Below, one piece after another: positions 29,785 through 39,652 of a stretch of DNA of 64,000 bases (position 1 is its first letter; each line of letters opens with the position of its first letter). The position numbers and the translations under genes were made by a program. The notes under the pieces were generated by a model. The model searched no databases and was not told the DNA's origin. It was given only the letters and a program-made list of their open reading frames with translations. This DNA comes from Alloascoidea africana. Its lineage: Eukaryota; Ascomycota; Alloascoideomycetes; Alloascoideales; Alloascoideaceae. The stretch lies in contig JAKTTT010000021.1 in assembly GCA_030581615.1 (NCBI GenBank), positions 248,001 to 312,000 on the forward strand. Reading direction: 5' to 3'.

Positions 29785-30944
29785 TCAAGGATAAGGATTA
29801 ACCATTAATTCGAACAATTCACAAGTTTCTAATCTAGGTCTTGGGTTTAAAAATTCATTCTGTGGAGCTTTTGTTTTCGGCCTTGGTTGATTTTTTTGAT
29901 ACTTTCGTTTTGCCAATTCCTTTTGAGATTCCAATATATCCGTCAAAAACGGATGGAAAACTCCATTGTGTAGTTTTCTTAGGAGTCTAAACTTTGGATC
30001 ACATATTTTCAGTGCTAGGATAAGTGTGTAATAGGCATCATTACCTACAAAAAAGAAAAAAAGAGAGGTTAGAAATCGGGATCAAAACAAAATGACACTG
30101 TTTGAAGTTACTCACCAGCATTGTGTAAAAAACTGTGGGGTAGTCTTAACACCGTTAAAATATAACCAAGATTGTTCCTCCCCTTAATTGCAATTGAACT
30201 CCACACTCTTTGAGTATCCAATTTCAACAATGGACGTGGCAGATTAACTCCTAATGACTTCAAGTAATCCAGATCATTTCCAACATCATGTCCCACAAAG
30301 ACCGGATCGACCTCTTCATCATCCACATACGTTTGGAACAACCGCTCAAGAACGTTGCCAATCTGTGTTTGATCGGTCATAATTGAATGTCCTCCAATGA
30401 ATTCAAACTTGTTATCGGGTATCCATCTCCCATTTCGTCGATTCAGATTTTCTTGAATTATAAAATGATAGGTTCGGATATCAGGCATCACTATCTGTTC
30501 CTGTCCTCGAGGATCATAAATAGAAACCCCAACTTCCGTTATAACATCTGCGTGTAGCTCAAGTGCTTCCACATCAATGGATATCAGCACTTTGTTGCGT
30601 TTTTGAATCCATTCAACTGTTGTTAGGTAATAGTGTAATTCTTGCTGGGAAACCGCTATCTGCTGCCTAGTAGAAGCCTCTGAAATATTGTCTGTCTTTT
30701 CGTCACCTTTCTGCTCCTGCTCTTGCTCATGCTCTTGCACTAGCTGCTGGTGCTGTTTCTGAGACAGATTTGGTTTCGATTTGGACCTTCTCGTCCACTT
30801 TTTCCTATAATTATTGTTCCGAGAAGATGACTGACCATTCACGCCTTTCTGACCGCCATGATTGCCACTTGACGTAGAGCCGCCATTCTCTGTTTGCATC
30901 GCGGAGTCCTCCTGCCTGTCATCGCCAGAAAAGAGCTCTGCCAT
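29785..30944 (-). CDS. Gfd2/YDR514C-like protein with a DEDDh nuclease fold, two exons
   Basis: Exons 30944-30116 and 30044-29785 (intron 30115-30045, GTGAGT donor, TTTGTAG acceptor) give 362 residues. The N-terminal 100 residues are disordered, Gln/Asn-rich with a basic KKWTRRSKSK patch. The rest is an RNase H-fold exonuclease-like domain: VLISIDVEALEL (Asp124, Glu126), FVGHDVGNDLDYL (Asp224), and SFLHNAG/NDAYYTL (His274, Asp279), the last formed only by splicing. All five DEDDh positions are therefore present. The family includes yeast Gfd2 (linked genetically to mRNA export) and YDR514C; activity is largely unstudied. It is divergent from the orphan gene at 31169. The C-terminal 60 residues after the domain are basic and proline-containing. 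Confidence 0.82.
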
Positions 30945-31168
30945 AATGAAAAATTAAGAGTAGCGCAGAGAGCGTTACCCTGCCTACAAGAAAGGTATTA
31001 ATTTTTGCGAGAGACCTCTGCGAGAATCACGTGTGTCCGGCTGTTGTCGAAACTTCCCAAAGCGGAAGCATCATCTTTTTTTCCCTATTTCTGTCCGAGC
31101 TGCAGGTATCAACTTGCCAGTCTCCCCACCACTTTTCTACCAGCTTTCCATCGGACTTTTTCACCATC

Positions 31169-32020
31169 ATGGGCCTACTCTACACTTCTTCAGACACAGG
31201 GAGCGCGAGCGCGAGCTCCAGCTCGAGCTCCAGCTCCACTTACTCTTCAAATAATGGACCGGCTACTCCGCTCGAAGATCAAAGAGTCACGATCATCAAA
31301 ATGTGGTGTCCTGCCTGTGGAGCAGTTCATTTTATCCGAAAATCTACCCATGCAAATGTCTCAGGGCTCTCGCAACCTTTGGGTCTTCGCCGCCAAAACC
31401 GCCATCATCATAGAGAATGGGATAGCCATCCTCCTGTGCATTTCAGAACACAGTTTGGTCCCGAAACTGAGGAACAAACAAGCACTTCTGGTTTGCTGCG
31501 ATTCACAAGAAACCAGCGGGAGGAAGAGTTTCGGGAGGCTCGTCATCAGGATGAGGCGGGGGAACGTTTTCCCACCCGTGGTAACCATAACGTCTCGATG
31601 AACTACAGAACCACACAAATTCCCTCAGGACGAGTACAGAATGACCACGAGGAACATGTGGATCCTCTTCATCCCATTCCTTCAGGAAACAGCAACACCA
31701 GCACCACAGGCTCTTCCCCTAGAAGGTTGCCGCCTATTAGTACCGACGCCAGCTCCAACATTGAACAACTTCATGATTGCGAGCCCGAGGTATTTGCTCG
31801 ACAGAATATTTCTTGGGACCCCTATGAGACTATTTTTTTGGAAGATGCAAGCGCTGAACCATCTCCCGTAACAGAGACTCAAAATCAATCCGCAAATGAA
31901 TCTTTTGTTTTCATTGATGGTCCTATTTTGGATTCCAACGGACATTGGAAATCTGTAGATATGGACCATTTTTACGACTTTGCTGAATCATCAACATCTT
32001 TAAACCAAACAATAATCTAA
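31169..32020 (+). CDS. Unrecognised protein with an N-terminal CxxC
   Basis: A 283-residue protein of unknown function. It begins MGLLYTSSDTGSAS, has a serine run and then a lone WCPACGAVHF element near residue 50 that looks like half a zinc ribbon; no second Cys pair follows. The remainder is rich in Ser, Asn, Pro and charged residues and appears disordered, ending with a more ordered-looking acidic/aromatic tail (ESFVFIDGPILDSNGHWKSV, HFYDFAE). The open frame upstream of 31169 starts only at GTG, so the ATG is taken. A TCACGTG motif lies at 31026-31032 in the short region shared with the divergent Gfd2-like gene. Whether it is a rapidly evolving orphan or has distant homologues cannot be told here. 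Confidence 0.6.
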   Translation: MGLLYTSSDTGSASASSSSSSSSTYSSNNGPATPLEDQRVTIIKMWCPACGAVHFIRKSTHANVSGLSQPLGLRRQNRHHHREWDSHPPVHFRTQFGPETEEQTSTSGLLRFTRNQREEEFREARHQDEAGERFPTRGNHNVSMNYRTTQIPSGRVQNDHEEHVDPLHPIPSGNSNTSTTGSSPRRLPPISTDASSNIEQLHDCEPEVFARQNISWDPYETIFLEDASAEPSPVTETQNQSANESFVFIDGPILDSNGHWKSVDMDHFYDFAESSTSLNQTII

Positions 32021-32911
32021 AGCTTCATGACGAATCCCGTACACGCTTCTTGTTTGCTTGTCTCTACGCACATTACGATCATCTGGATTCTCTGATTTGA
32101 AGAACTAAAACTCTCTTATTCTCCTATTGCCTTTTTTCTTTTTTTTTTTACAGTACAAAAACTATCCATTGCTGTGTAATTATTGCATCCTTTTTTTTGT
32201 TATTTATTTTTTATATTACAAAGTATATTACATTTCCTTTTGATTGGTCAAGTTTGTTTTGAAAAAGTCTTGTAATTCCTTTTTTTTTTTTTTTTTACTT
32301 CTTATTCTTATTCTTTTCAGTGCATCTCGAGTAAATAGTCATTGATACCATTGATATATGAATCGTCTTTACTAAGCTGTATACACACTTGCTTGGTCTT
32401 AAACCTTTGAAGCTATTTAGATTATATACTATTATCATTTGCTCAAAGTTAATAGCAATTTTCTCTTTTTCTATCTTGTTAGAATAATTGTTATATTTTT
32501 ACGTGATATATTTTCAATTTGCATGGACTAGTAAAGTGACTGCCAATACCAGTAGGTAAAAGTTGATGGCACAAGACACTCTCCCCTTCCAATATCCACA
32601 TTTGATATATCCACATGGCTATCTCAAGTCAACCATTTTCGAAAAAAAAAAAAACTAAAGATCATCATTGGACTGAATATGAGCTGTATTTTTGTGAAAA
32701 AAGTGTTATCCAAAAGTATTTCCAACACGACTACTTACCCTGCCTTCTGCAGAAAAATAGTGTGAACCGTCGTGGAGCGCTGCCACAGATTCAGCGGAGA
32801 AAAACAGGACTTGGACCCAATGCTTAGAGCCCCTTTAGGGAAGAAACGAAGAAGGTAAAAGGCAAGCTAACAATAAATCAAATACAAAAGACCAAGGGGG
32901 TTTTTAAGATT
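32021..32911. other. Intergenic region between the CxxC orphan and the TPR gene
   Basis: 0.9 kb of AT-rich DNA with T-runs (32141-32151, 32281-32296). A 70-codon ATG frame at 32615-32827 immediately precedes the TPR gene; it is lysine-rich with no family similarity and may be an upstream open frame or chance. Confidence 0.5.
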
Positions 32912-34672
32912 ATGGTTAAAACAAAACAGGATATATCGAATCTTTCAAAAGCTGAACGAGAGGAGTGTGCAACAAAGTACCGACTTTTGGGAAATGCGTC
33001 TGTTCAAGAAAAGAAGTTTACAAGAGCGCTGGAAGAATATACACTTGGTCTTGAATATAACGAATCGGCTATACTTTATTCGAATCGAGCTTTGTGTTAT
33101 AGATCTTTGAATAAACATTCTGAAGCGATATTTGATACGACAAAAGCACTTGAATTGGATCCGTTTTATGTCAAATGTTATTACCGCCGAGGACTCGCAC
33201 ACGAGGCACTTAACAACCTAAAAGATGCTTTTCAAGATATTGGAACTGCTTTTCTATTACAACCCGAAGATGATGCACTTTGGCAAGCTTTGGCGAGGAT
33301 TCTATCGAAAAGAGCTATAGAGATTTTCAAATCACTGTTTAAATCAATTGCTGATTATAACCTCCTAATCTCCGGGGAAAGGATAGCTAATGAATTGTAC
33401 CACATGCCGTTGTTCGACTTACCAAAAGAAGTGATCCAGGCATCGGAAGATGATCCCGAATACATTTTAAAACTGAGCGTGGAGACGTTGAAAAAATGTA
33501 ACTATGTGTCGTTACAAACTGCTTTGAGTCAGTTTACTTCCTATATCAAATCGAGTGGTAAATACAAGTATATTGCCTTGGACTATCGAGGTCTGATATA
33601 CTATATCAAGGGTCGAGGTTTCTTGCGACATGCTCCACAAGACTACGCACTTTCTTTACAAATGAACCCGACAACAACGTGTATGTTGAAAGCGGCTTAC
33701 GTTGCTAGTCTTTATACGGCCTCAAGCTACGACATTGATTCAATTGTGAATAATTATGATAAAATAGATTATGGACTCCAGTCCGAATTCTATTTGGCAA
33801 GATTTTGTAAGTTGTGCAGTTCAGAACAGGCTGTTAGAAATCGGGGGACACTTATTGCGAAAAGGTTGTATTCTCGAAATCCAAAGCAACTGAGGTACCA
33901 TTCTCTGCATTCTGAAGGAGCGGCAATAACTGTACCTGCTGAAGTTTATCGAATTAGTGACATTCTAGGGGATAGAGATTTTACAGCGATAATCTCTGAG
34001 ATTGATCCGAAAAAAAAGAAACTGTTGGTTCAAAAACTGGACATTTCCAAACTGGGTCGACTAGTATTTAATGCGTGGATGGCGATTCGGGACAAAAATC
34101 ATGTTGAAGGGGCCGCGGATATTTGTTATGCTGAAGCGGTAAATGCGATAATTACGCCTATGCTCTATTTGAAAGAGGACTCTGTTGAGCATTATTATTA
34201 CCTTGTGAAAGGGCGTAGTTTTTGCCAATACGTTGAGTTTACGAATTTTATAAAGTATGGGAATCATCGACGAAGAGAAGAAGATGATGTTGTTGTTGTT
34301 GATGACAAAAGGACAAGGAATTATGTTGATAATTTGGAGATGCAATGTCACCAAATGTTAAAACTTGATCGGTTTAACCTGGACGCCCATCGATTTCTTG
34401 GTTTTTACTACCTTACGAAATCGAAATACAAAGCAGCAGTTTCGTATTTTTCCAAAGCGTTAAAGATTTATAATAACGATCAGGAATACAACACTGTATG
34501 GGTTATAAAGAGTTTGGAAGTGGCAAAGTTGATTCAAAAGCTGAAAGAGGATCCTGGTTTTAATAACAAACTTGCAAGTGATAAAGTGATTTCTTTAAAA
34601 TGCAGTGCTTTGTTAAGTGGGAAATACAGCTTCCCATTACAATCACCAATGGCTAAGAGTGCCAGAACTTGA
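32912..34672 (+). CDS. TPR-repeat protein of unknown specificity
   Basis: A 586-residue intronless protein. Residues about 20-130 contain three tetratricopeptide repeats of the co-chaperone type (ATKYRLLGNASVQEKKFTRA, AILYSNRALCYRSLNKHSEA, VKCYYRRGLAHEALNNLKDA), the arrangement seen in Hsp70/Hsp90-binding clamps such as Sti1 and Ppt1. A further TPR-like pair lies near residues 480-540 (FLGFYYLTKSKYKAAVSYFSKALKIY). The central 300 residues are helical-looking but I recognise no domain; there is no phosphatase, J or U-box domain. An acidic valine-rich loop (REEDDVVVVDDKR) interrupts the C-terminal part. It probably acts as a scaffold or chaperone adaptor, an inference from the repeats only. Confidence 0.8.
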   Translation: MVKTKQDISNLSKAEREECATKYRLLGNASVQEKKFTRALEEYTLGLEYNESAILYSNRALCYRSLNKHSEAIFDTTKALELDPFYVKCYYRRGLAHEALNNLKDAFQDIGTAFLLQPEDDALWQALARILSKRAIEIFKSLFKSIADYNLLISGERIANELYHMPLFDLPKEVIQASEDDPEYILKLSVETLKKCNYVSLQTALSQFTSYIKSSGKYKYIALDYRGLIYYIKGRGFLRHAPQDYALSLQMNPTTTCMLKAAYVASLYTASSYDIDSIVNNYDKIDYGLQSEFYLARFCKLCSSEQAVRNRGTLIAKRLYSRNPKQLRYHSLHSEGAAITVPAEVYRISDILGDRDFTAIISEIDPKKKKLLVQKLDISKLGRLVFNAWMAIRDKNHVEGAADICYAEAVNAIITPMLYLKEDSVEHYYYLVKGRSFCQYVEFTNFIKYGNHRRREEDDVVVVDDKRTRNYVDNLEMQCHQMLKLDRFNLDAHRFLGFYYLTKSKYKAAVSYFSKALKIYNNDQEYNTVWVIKSLEVAKLIQKLKEDPGFNNKLASDKVISLKCSALLSGKYSFPLQSPMAKSART

Positions 34673-35346
34673 AAACAGTTTAACTGTTAATTGTGTATAC
34701 GTTTATTTCAAGAATCGAATTTGAATTTTTTTTATTTTTATTTTTATTTTTTCCTTCTCTTTTCTTTTGTGTACGGCTGTTCCAATATAATAACTTGCTC
34801 TTCAAGCCCTTGAGTGAGTATGGTTAAGCATAAACTATGTAGTGGATAATCCTTTTTGTTTGAAACAGAGGTGTATAATACGTAATGGGATGATAAAAAA
34901 GTTGAAAGACACAAAAATACACAAATTTGAACAAGAACAATGAATGAATGAATGATGAACCCAAATCCAGAAGAGTATAAGTGTGATATATATTTATAAA
35001 TTAGTTCCAAAAATATGCTCTTCTTTTCCCAACTTGATAAAAAAAAAATCTGTTAAAAACGATTGATTGACAAAAAGAAAATGATGGTAGAATTTCCAAA
35101 TCTTTTTTTTTGGTAAGAAATCCAAAATCAGCAATCCATAACGGTGATAAGAAACAAGGATAAATACACAATAAATGATAATAAATAAATAAAGAAAAAA
35201 AAATGCCTCTTGAAATTCCCATTCATAATCTTATCTCTTCGTTATCAAAACAATGGTGGTCATCTGATCATTGATCACTGATCACTGACCACTTTCAAAA
35301 ACTTTGTTTTCTTTTATTCTCCCATTTGGGACATGAATAATAATAA
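34673..35346. other. Convergent intergenic region between the TPR and TLDc genes
   Basis: 0.67 kb, AT-rich, with poly-A/T runs and a short direct repeat of GATCACTGA units at 35267-35290. No gene recognised. Confidence 0.5.
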
Positions 35347-36603
35347 TTAGCGCCTGCCAACTCTCCATACCTCCAAACCGAAAATGTCGAATTTTTTCTC
35401 AGAGTCAGCAAGAGGATCATTTGCAAATGTTTCTGTTGGATGGGAACAGCCTTTTTCCAAGTTCCCATCGATAAACAATGCGTAGTAACCTCCTGATACA
35501 CCCATTCCCAAAGAGTGTGGGGTACAGAACAAGATCCCCATGTTTTGTCCTGTGTAAGGGTAGATCTTGAACCTAAACCGCTGCTCGTGGTGGTGGTGGT
35601 GCTTTTCCTGTGCTTTTAAAGCAGAAGATGAAGATGTTGACTGTTGTTCATCACAGGCTTGTATCTCATTCCGGACTTGTTTCCATAGGAAACAACTCCC
35701 GTTACCTGTAAAGCGTGCCTGATCCAGAGGGTGGAAGTACTCATTCACGTAAGCTCCAAACTTATTCCTTTTAGAGTCCTGGATCACCAATACATAACCA
35801 GGCTGCTCGTCTTTCGGCGGCACACAGTTACTGTACAGCGTACTAAGAGATGATCCGTGTTGTTCCAAACTGTACACCAATGTCCATGTCTCAAACAATT
35901 GCATTCGGGATGGGAGATGAGCTCTGATCGAATCGGCCAAATCGGACGTGAGAAGCCTGTGTCTGGTGGCTGAAGAGTATCCTACCAAGTCTACGGTTTC
36001 CAGTGCATAATCATCGAAAAAGGCATCTGCTATTTGGTCCCGGATGGGCCTTGCTTCGGTTTTAGCAAATGGGTCCCGCTCCTGCTGATTTTCAGTCTCA
36101 CGGAGGATCTGGCTCTGGCGGTGCTCCAAGGAGTGCGAAAACGTGCGGAACAGCCGGGGTCTCATGGTTTCTGCAGCTTGGACCATGCCCCCGTAGATGG
36201 TTTCGGGAGCAATTGAGGTTGTCGGGAAGGACAATGCTCTCGATATCTTGGGCACGGGCGTGGTTCTGCCATTCGCAGCAGCAGCTGGGGCCGGCGGAGG
36301 CGAGATGTCGGTGTCGGTGTCGGTGTCGGTGGCGTCGGTGAAGTTGAAGTGGCCAAAGTAGTCATCGAAGTTGAAGCTGGGGGTGGCTGCCAGAGGAGAG
36401 TTGGAAGCCGGCCACAGGTGCATGAAGCTGGACCGTGGAGACAGGCGGGCGACGGACTGCCTGAAGTGGTCCGACCAGCTCGTGGCGGCGCTGGACACAG
36501 AGCCCTGCGATGCCCGAGAGGCCGGCGAGGCCTGTGAGGGCGGCGGGCAGACCTGGATGGTCGCGCTGGAGCGAGACGGCGACGCTGGGCGGTTCGTGGA
36601 CAT
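35347..36603 (-). CDS. TLDc-domain protein (Oxr1-like, oxidation resistance)
   Basis: A 418-residue protein. The first 190 residues are Ser/Pro-rich and disordered with a DTDTDTD repeat from a tandem GAC-ACC array (plus strand about 36306-36335). The TLDc domain covers about residues 220-418: LADSIRAHLPSRMQLFETWTLVYSLEQHGSSLSTLYSNC, YVLVIQDSKRNKFGAYVNE, GNGSCFLWK and GVSGGYYALFIDGNLEKGCS, ending FDIFGLEVWRVG. TLDc proteins such as yeast Oxr1 promote V-ATPase disassembly and protect against oxidative stress. A low-complexity insertion with a polyhistidine stretch (KHHHHHEQ) splits the domain between FLWK and RFRFKIYPYT. The ATG at 36603 opens the frame. This is 150 residues longer than S. cerevisiae Oxr1 (273). 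Confidence 0.9.
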   Translation of the reverse strand: MSTNRPASPSRSSATIQVCPPPSQASPASRASQGSVSSAATSWSDHFRQSVARLSPRSSFMHLWPASNSPLAATPSFNFDDYFGHFNFTDATDTDTDTDISPPPAPAAAANGRTTPVPKISRALSFPTTSIAPETIYGGMVQAAETMRPRLFRTFSHSLEHRQSQILRETENQQERDPFAKTEARPIRDQIADAFFDDYALETVDLVGYSSATRHRLLTSDLADSIRAHLPSRMQLFETWTLVYSLEQHGSSLSTLYSNCVPPKDEQPGYVLVIQDSKRNKFGAYVNEYFHPLDQARFTGNGSCFLWKQVRNEIQACDEQQSTSSSSALKAQEKHHHHHEQRFRFKIYPYTGQNMGILFCTPHSLGMGVSGGYYALFIDGNLEKGCSHPTETFANDPLADSEKKFDIFGLEVWRVGRR

Positions 36604-36690
36604 TTCACGAAGGAGATGGAGAGAGCAGGGGCCGCTGGGCGAGGTTTTGTACTGCGGATATTGCTGTGGAACAATTGTCAGCTACGGGTA

Positions 36691-36736
36691 CAAGTATTTA
36701 AAGAGCAGCTTTCCAAGTATTTAAAGAGAAGCTTCC
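36691..36736. repeat. Two tandem 23-bp units with TATA-like cores in the TLDc promoter
   Basis: 36691-36713 and 36714-36736 match at 21 of 23 positions (CAAGTATTTAAAGAG core). On the minus strand each reads TTTAAATACTTG, about 100-130 nt upstream of the TLDc ATG, so the duplication doubles a possible TATA or activator site. Confidence 0.65.
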
Positions 36737-36819
36737 CTCTGTCGCGTGACAAAGACCGTGCAAATGTCCATTTGCAAAATGCCAAATCCGGCTCGGGTTC
36801 TATTCTATTCTATTTAGAT

Positions 36820-38622
36820 TCAGAAGTAGGAGATGCCCTCCTTGGACATGAACTTGGTGCACTCGGCCAGGATCCGGGCCTGCTGTCCGATCTCGCCCAG
36901 CTTCCCGATCACAATCCGGTTCCCCTTGACAAACTTGTAGATGGAGTAGTGGAGCCCAACCTCGTCGCAAAAGTCTTTGAGCAGCGGCTGCATTGCTCTC
37001 AAATTGTGCCTGGGGACCCGGGGAAAGTAGTGGTGGATCAACTGAAATTGGAGCCCCCCGTGGATGTAGTCAAACCATTCGGGACAGTCCACGTCCATTG
37101 TCGTTCTACATTGTCTCTGGGGGAATGATTCCTGCTCTCCCAGCTCGGACGTCGACATTGCAAAGTGCGACAGCGTGATCTGAACGTGCACAAGCATCGT
37201 CGTTACATGGCTAACCATTAGATACACAAACCTGTCCCGCCAGGTGTGGATACTTTGGAACAGGACAAGGTAGAAAAACCAGTAAAAGAAAAAACTAAGC
37301 CCAACAAACTCGAGGTATCGGAACCAGGCCGCCTTGCCCTTTCTGGGACCCAACCCCATCAAGATATGTTGCCAGGATAGCCGATACAGGTTGAATCTTC
37401 CGAAGCAGAGAATCGGATAGTACATGTATTCCTGGATCGGAATCAAAATCTTTGCCACGGCGTCATATTCCAGCACTTTGTCGTAATAAGTGGAGTAGAC
37501 ATTCCCCAACAGCTTGCTCGAGACTGCAAAAAACGGCAAATGCTGAATGTCTGGGTCGTGAACTGGATCGTTTGTGATCAGATGGTGGACATTGTGGTTT
37601 CTCTTCCACCAACCTACAGAAAGCCCACCAAAGAAATCCGCAATTAGAATTCCAAAAACGTTGTCAATCTGGTAGTTATGGGTTATAGAAACATGTCCAG
37701 CATCATGGGCGATAAAAGTCATCTGGTGCCAAGCACATCCCATACAAAACGCCGAAAGAACGAATTGGCCGTATTTGAAGAAAACGGCCGAGTACATAAA
37801 CAAGGAACAGATCCGACACAGTTCACGGAAATACGCCCAGTAGTTACATTCATAGAAGCCTCGTCTTTTTATCTCCTCGTGTAGTACTCGATACCTTTCC
37901 GAGATTTTCTTTTGTGTTTCAAAATCAATAGATGGTAGAGTCTTGTAGTCGTATTCCACCAGTTGTTGGTCGTATTCTTCAATAACGTCCTTTGCCGAAT
38001 TCACATAAACAACATGCTCTTCATTCTTCCCCTTGTTGTCGTCGTCATTCATCGTAACCACATCCTCTGTATTTATCGCTACTCCATGCTTGTCCACAAT
38101 GACTCTTTTCGTCATCCGCGGCCTTGATAGCAGAGGGTCGTCCCCATGCACAATTTCAATAGACGAGGAAGAGCTGGAAAGCGTCAAATCGATGTCTGTC
38201 CCCGACGACAGTGTATCCTCATCGCTTGAATCAGCATGTCTATCCATTTTAATCTTAACATGCTCCTCTTTCTCGGCCTTTTGCTCTTCAAAAGTCCTAA
38301 ATTTGCCATCTCGAATTGGTGGCGTAAAGTTCACCCAGTCCTTATCTACGTATCCAATCCTCCAACTTTTAAAAGTGTTTATCGTTGTTTGTGAATGATA
38401 CGCATTCATTTCATCTGTTGCATCTCGGCCAACCAGATGATACACCGCCTTGTCTCCTCCTGGATGCCTGTCGATCCAATTGTTCATCTTTATGGCCGTG
38501 CCGTCATATATCACAATGATCTCCCCATTGGCTATCCGGTGTTCTATTTCGGAGCGAGACAGAAATTTGTTTCTCCCCGTGGCTTTTGTCGGGGTAGACT
38601 TGGTGGTGTCTGTGGACGTCAT
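36820..38622 (-). CDS. SLD1: Sphingolipid delta-8 desaturase (cytochrome b5 fusion)
   Basis: A 600-residue front-end desaturase of ER membranes that introduces the delta-8 double bond in the long-chain base of ceramide, en route to fungal glucosylceramide. The N-terminal cytochrome b5 domain has the haem motif HPGG (residues 53-56) and the second haem ligand at His76. A 130-residue charged linker with Ser and Asp runs follows. Three histidine boxes are intact: HDAGH (306-310), HNVHH (343-347) and the front-end-type QLIHH (527-531) where Gln replaces the first His. Fungal members are about 570-600 residues. Delta-5/6 fatty-acid desaturases share the architecture, so substrate is inferred. S. 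cerevisiae lacks this gene. Confidence 0.9.
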   Translation of the reverse strand: MTSTDTTKSTPTKATGRNKFLSRSEIEHRIANGEIIVIYDGTAIKMNNWIDRHPGGDKAVYHLVGRDATDEMNAYHSQTTINTFKSWRIGYVDKDWVNFTPPIRDGKFRTFEEQKAEKEEHVKIKMDRHADSSDEDTLSSGTDIDLTLSSSSSSIEIVHGDDPLLSRPRMTKRVIVDKHGVAINTEDVVTMNDDDNKGKNEEHVVYVNSAKDVIEEYDQQLVEYDYKTLPSIDFETQKKISERYRVLHEEIKRRGFYECNYWAYFRELCRICSLFMYSAVFFKYGQFVLSAFCMGCAWHQMTFIAHDAGHVSITHNYQIDNVFGILIADFFGGLSVGWWKRNHNVHHLITNDPVHDPDIQHLPFFAVSSKLLGNVYSTYYDKVLEYDAVAKILIPIQEYMYYPILCFGRFNLYRLSWQHILMGLGPRKGKAAWFRYLEFVGLSFFFYWFFYLVLFQSIHTWRDRFVYLMVSHVTTMLVHVQITLSHFAMSTSELGEQESFPQRQCRTTMDVDCPEWFDYIHGGLQFQLIHHYFPRVPRHNLRAMQPLLKDFCDEVGLHYSIYKFVKGNRIVIGKLGEIGQQARILAECTKFMSKEGISYF

Positions 38623-39652
38623 TGTCAGTCAATAATCCCAATTGATATAGTTGGCCCACAACGTAGTAAAGAAGAAAAAGCTAGAAAAAATTTGAGAAAA
38701 AGAGAAAGAGAGAAAGAGAAAGAAAAAGTAAAACTGTGGAACCGTTTCACTCTTTTTGCTGGGTTTTTTCCCCAAGGAATAATTTTCGTTTCCTTCGTTC
38801 TTCCAGGTCGGCTTTCGGAGACAAACCACGTTGCTCCTTTCTTTAATACCAACAGGTCCTATTCGCGTAGATCGATCAGGCTACTAATTTTTTTTTTCTT
38901 TTGGTCCAATAGCTAGCACAGGAAAAAGGCAACCAGAACCTTTGTGTCCTTCGTCTACTTTCTTTAGTACCTCTGCAAATGCTCTTTCTCAGAGGGCCCG
39001 ATTTCCACGAGCATCGATCTTTCCACCTCGGACCACTGCCAGATGCTCTTTTTAAGACCCGTTCCCTCGTTTCTTGGCCCGCGCTATCTCGAGCCACACA
39101 ACAGCCCCACGGGCCGGGTAACCAGAGAAGGGCTCTCTGTGGTCTTGCCAGGCCAGTCCAGCCAAGACAAAAAAAGAACCGTGAAACCCTGCCAAAACGG
39201 CCAGTCCGGCAAAATGGCACCACTGATTCTCCAAGCGCACCGGATGTTTTGTCCCGTAGAACCTTCCCATGCAACGAGAAAGTCCCACAGTGGAACTCAC
39301 TAAGACGAAGACGAAGCCGCTTTCGCTCCTTGCATCTCTGCTTATAAATTTTCCCCCAATCACGTGATGAGCCAAATACGTGGCGTTTCGTCACCGATGA
39401 GTAATGCACCATTTGTTCCATATTTTTCTATATAGTGTGTGCATCTTCTTTTCAAACTAAGACTCTTTGTTGAAAAAACAACTGCTGAGGTTGCAATTTC
39501 CTTTAAATCTCCTCAAAGACAGTGGCTTGACTTGATTTTTTTTTTCTTCACCTTTTAAGCATTTCCTGGTCTCTTCGGTTTTCTCTTTCTCATTGGTTTT
39601 TTTTTGTATTGTCTTCCGAGTTTACTAGTTTCATTCCAGGTTCAGATTCAGA
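38623..39652. promoter_or_regulatory. Divergent promoter region of the desaturase and ERO1, GC-rich block 38970-39340
   Basis: About 1 kb between two divergent genes. A purine-rich tract (38680-38730) lies near the desaturase start. Bases 38970-39340 are GC-rich and open in several frames on both strands without family resemblance. Nearer ERO1, TCACGTGA (39360-39367) and TACGTGGCG (39377-39385) resemble bZIP/bHLH sites, the latter close to the Hac1 UPRE-2 core TACGTG; ERO1 is a known unfolded-protein-response target in yeast. A TATA-like ctatatag lies at about 39428-39435. Confidence 0.45.

Noticed and set aside
32615-32827. 70-codon ATG frame before the TPR gene
   Set aside because: No similarity, lysine-rich run from an A-tract; kept only as a note in the intergenic entry.
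36371-37128. Plus-strand frames of 117 and 170 codons across the TLDc and desaturase genes
   Set aside because: Antisense to conserved coding sequence.
38876-39421. 181-codon minus frame and overlapping plus frames in the GC-rich block before ERO1
   Set aside because: Several frames are open at once on both strands, as expected from GC-rich sequence, and none resembles a family.
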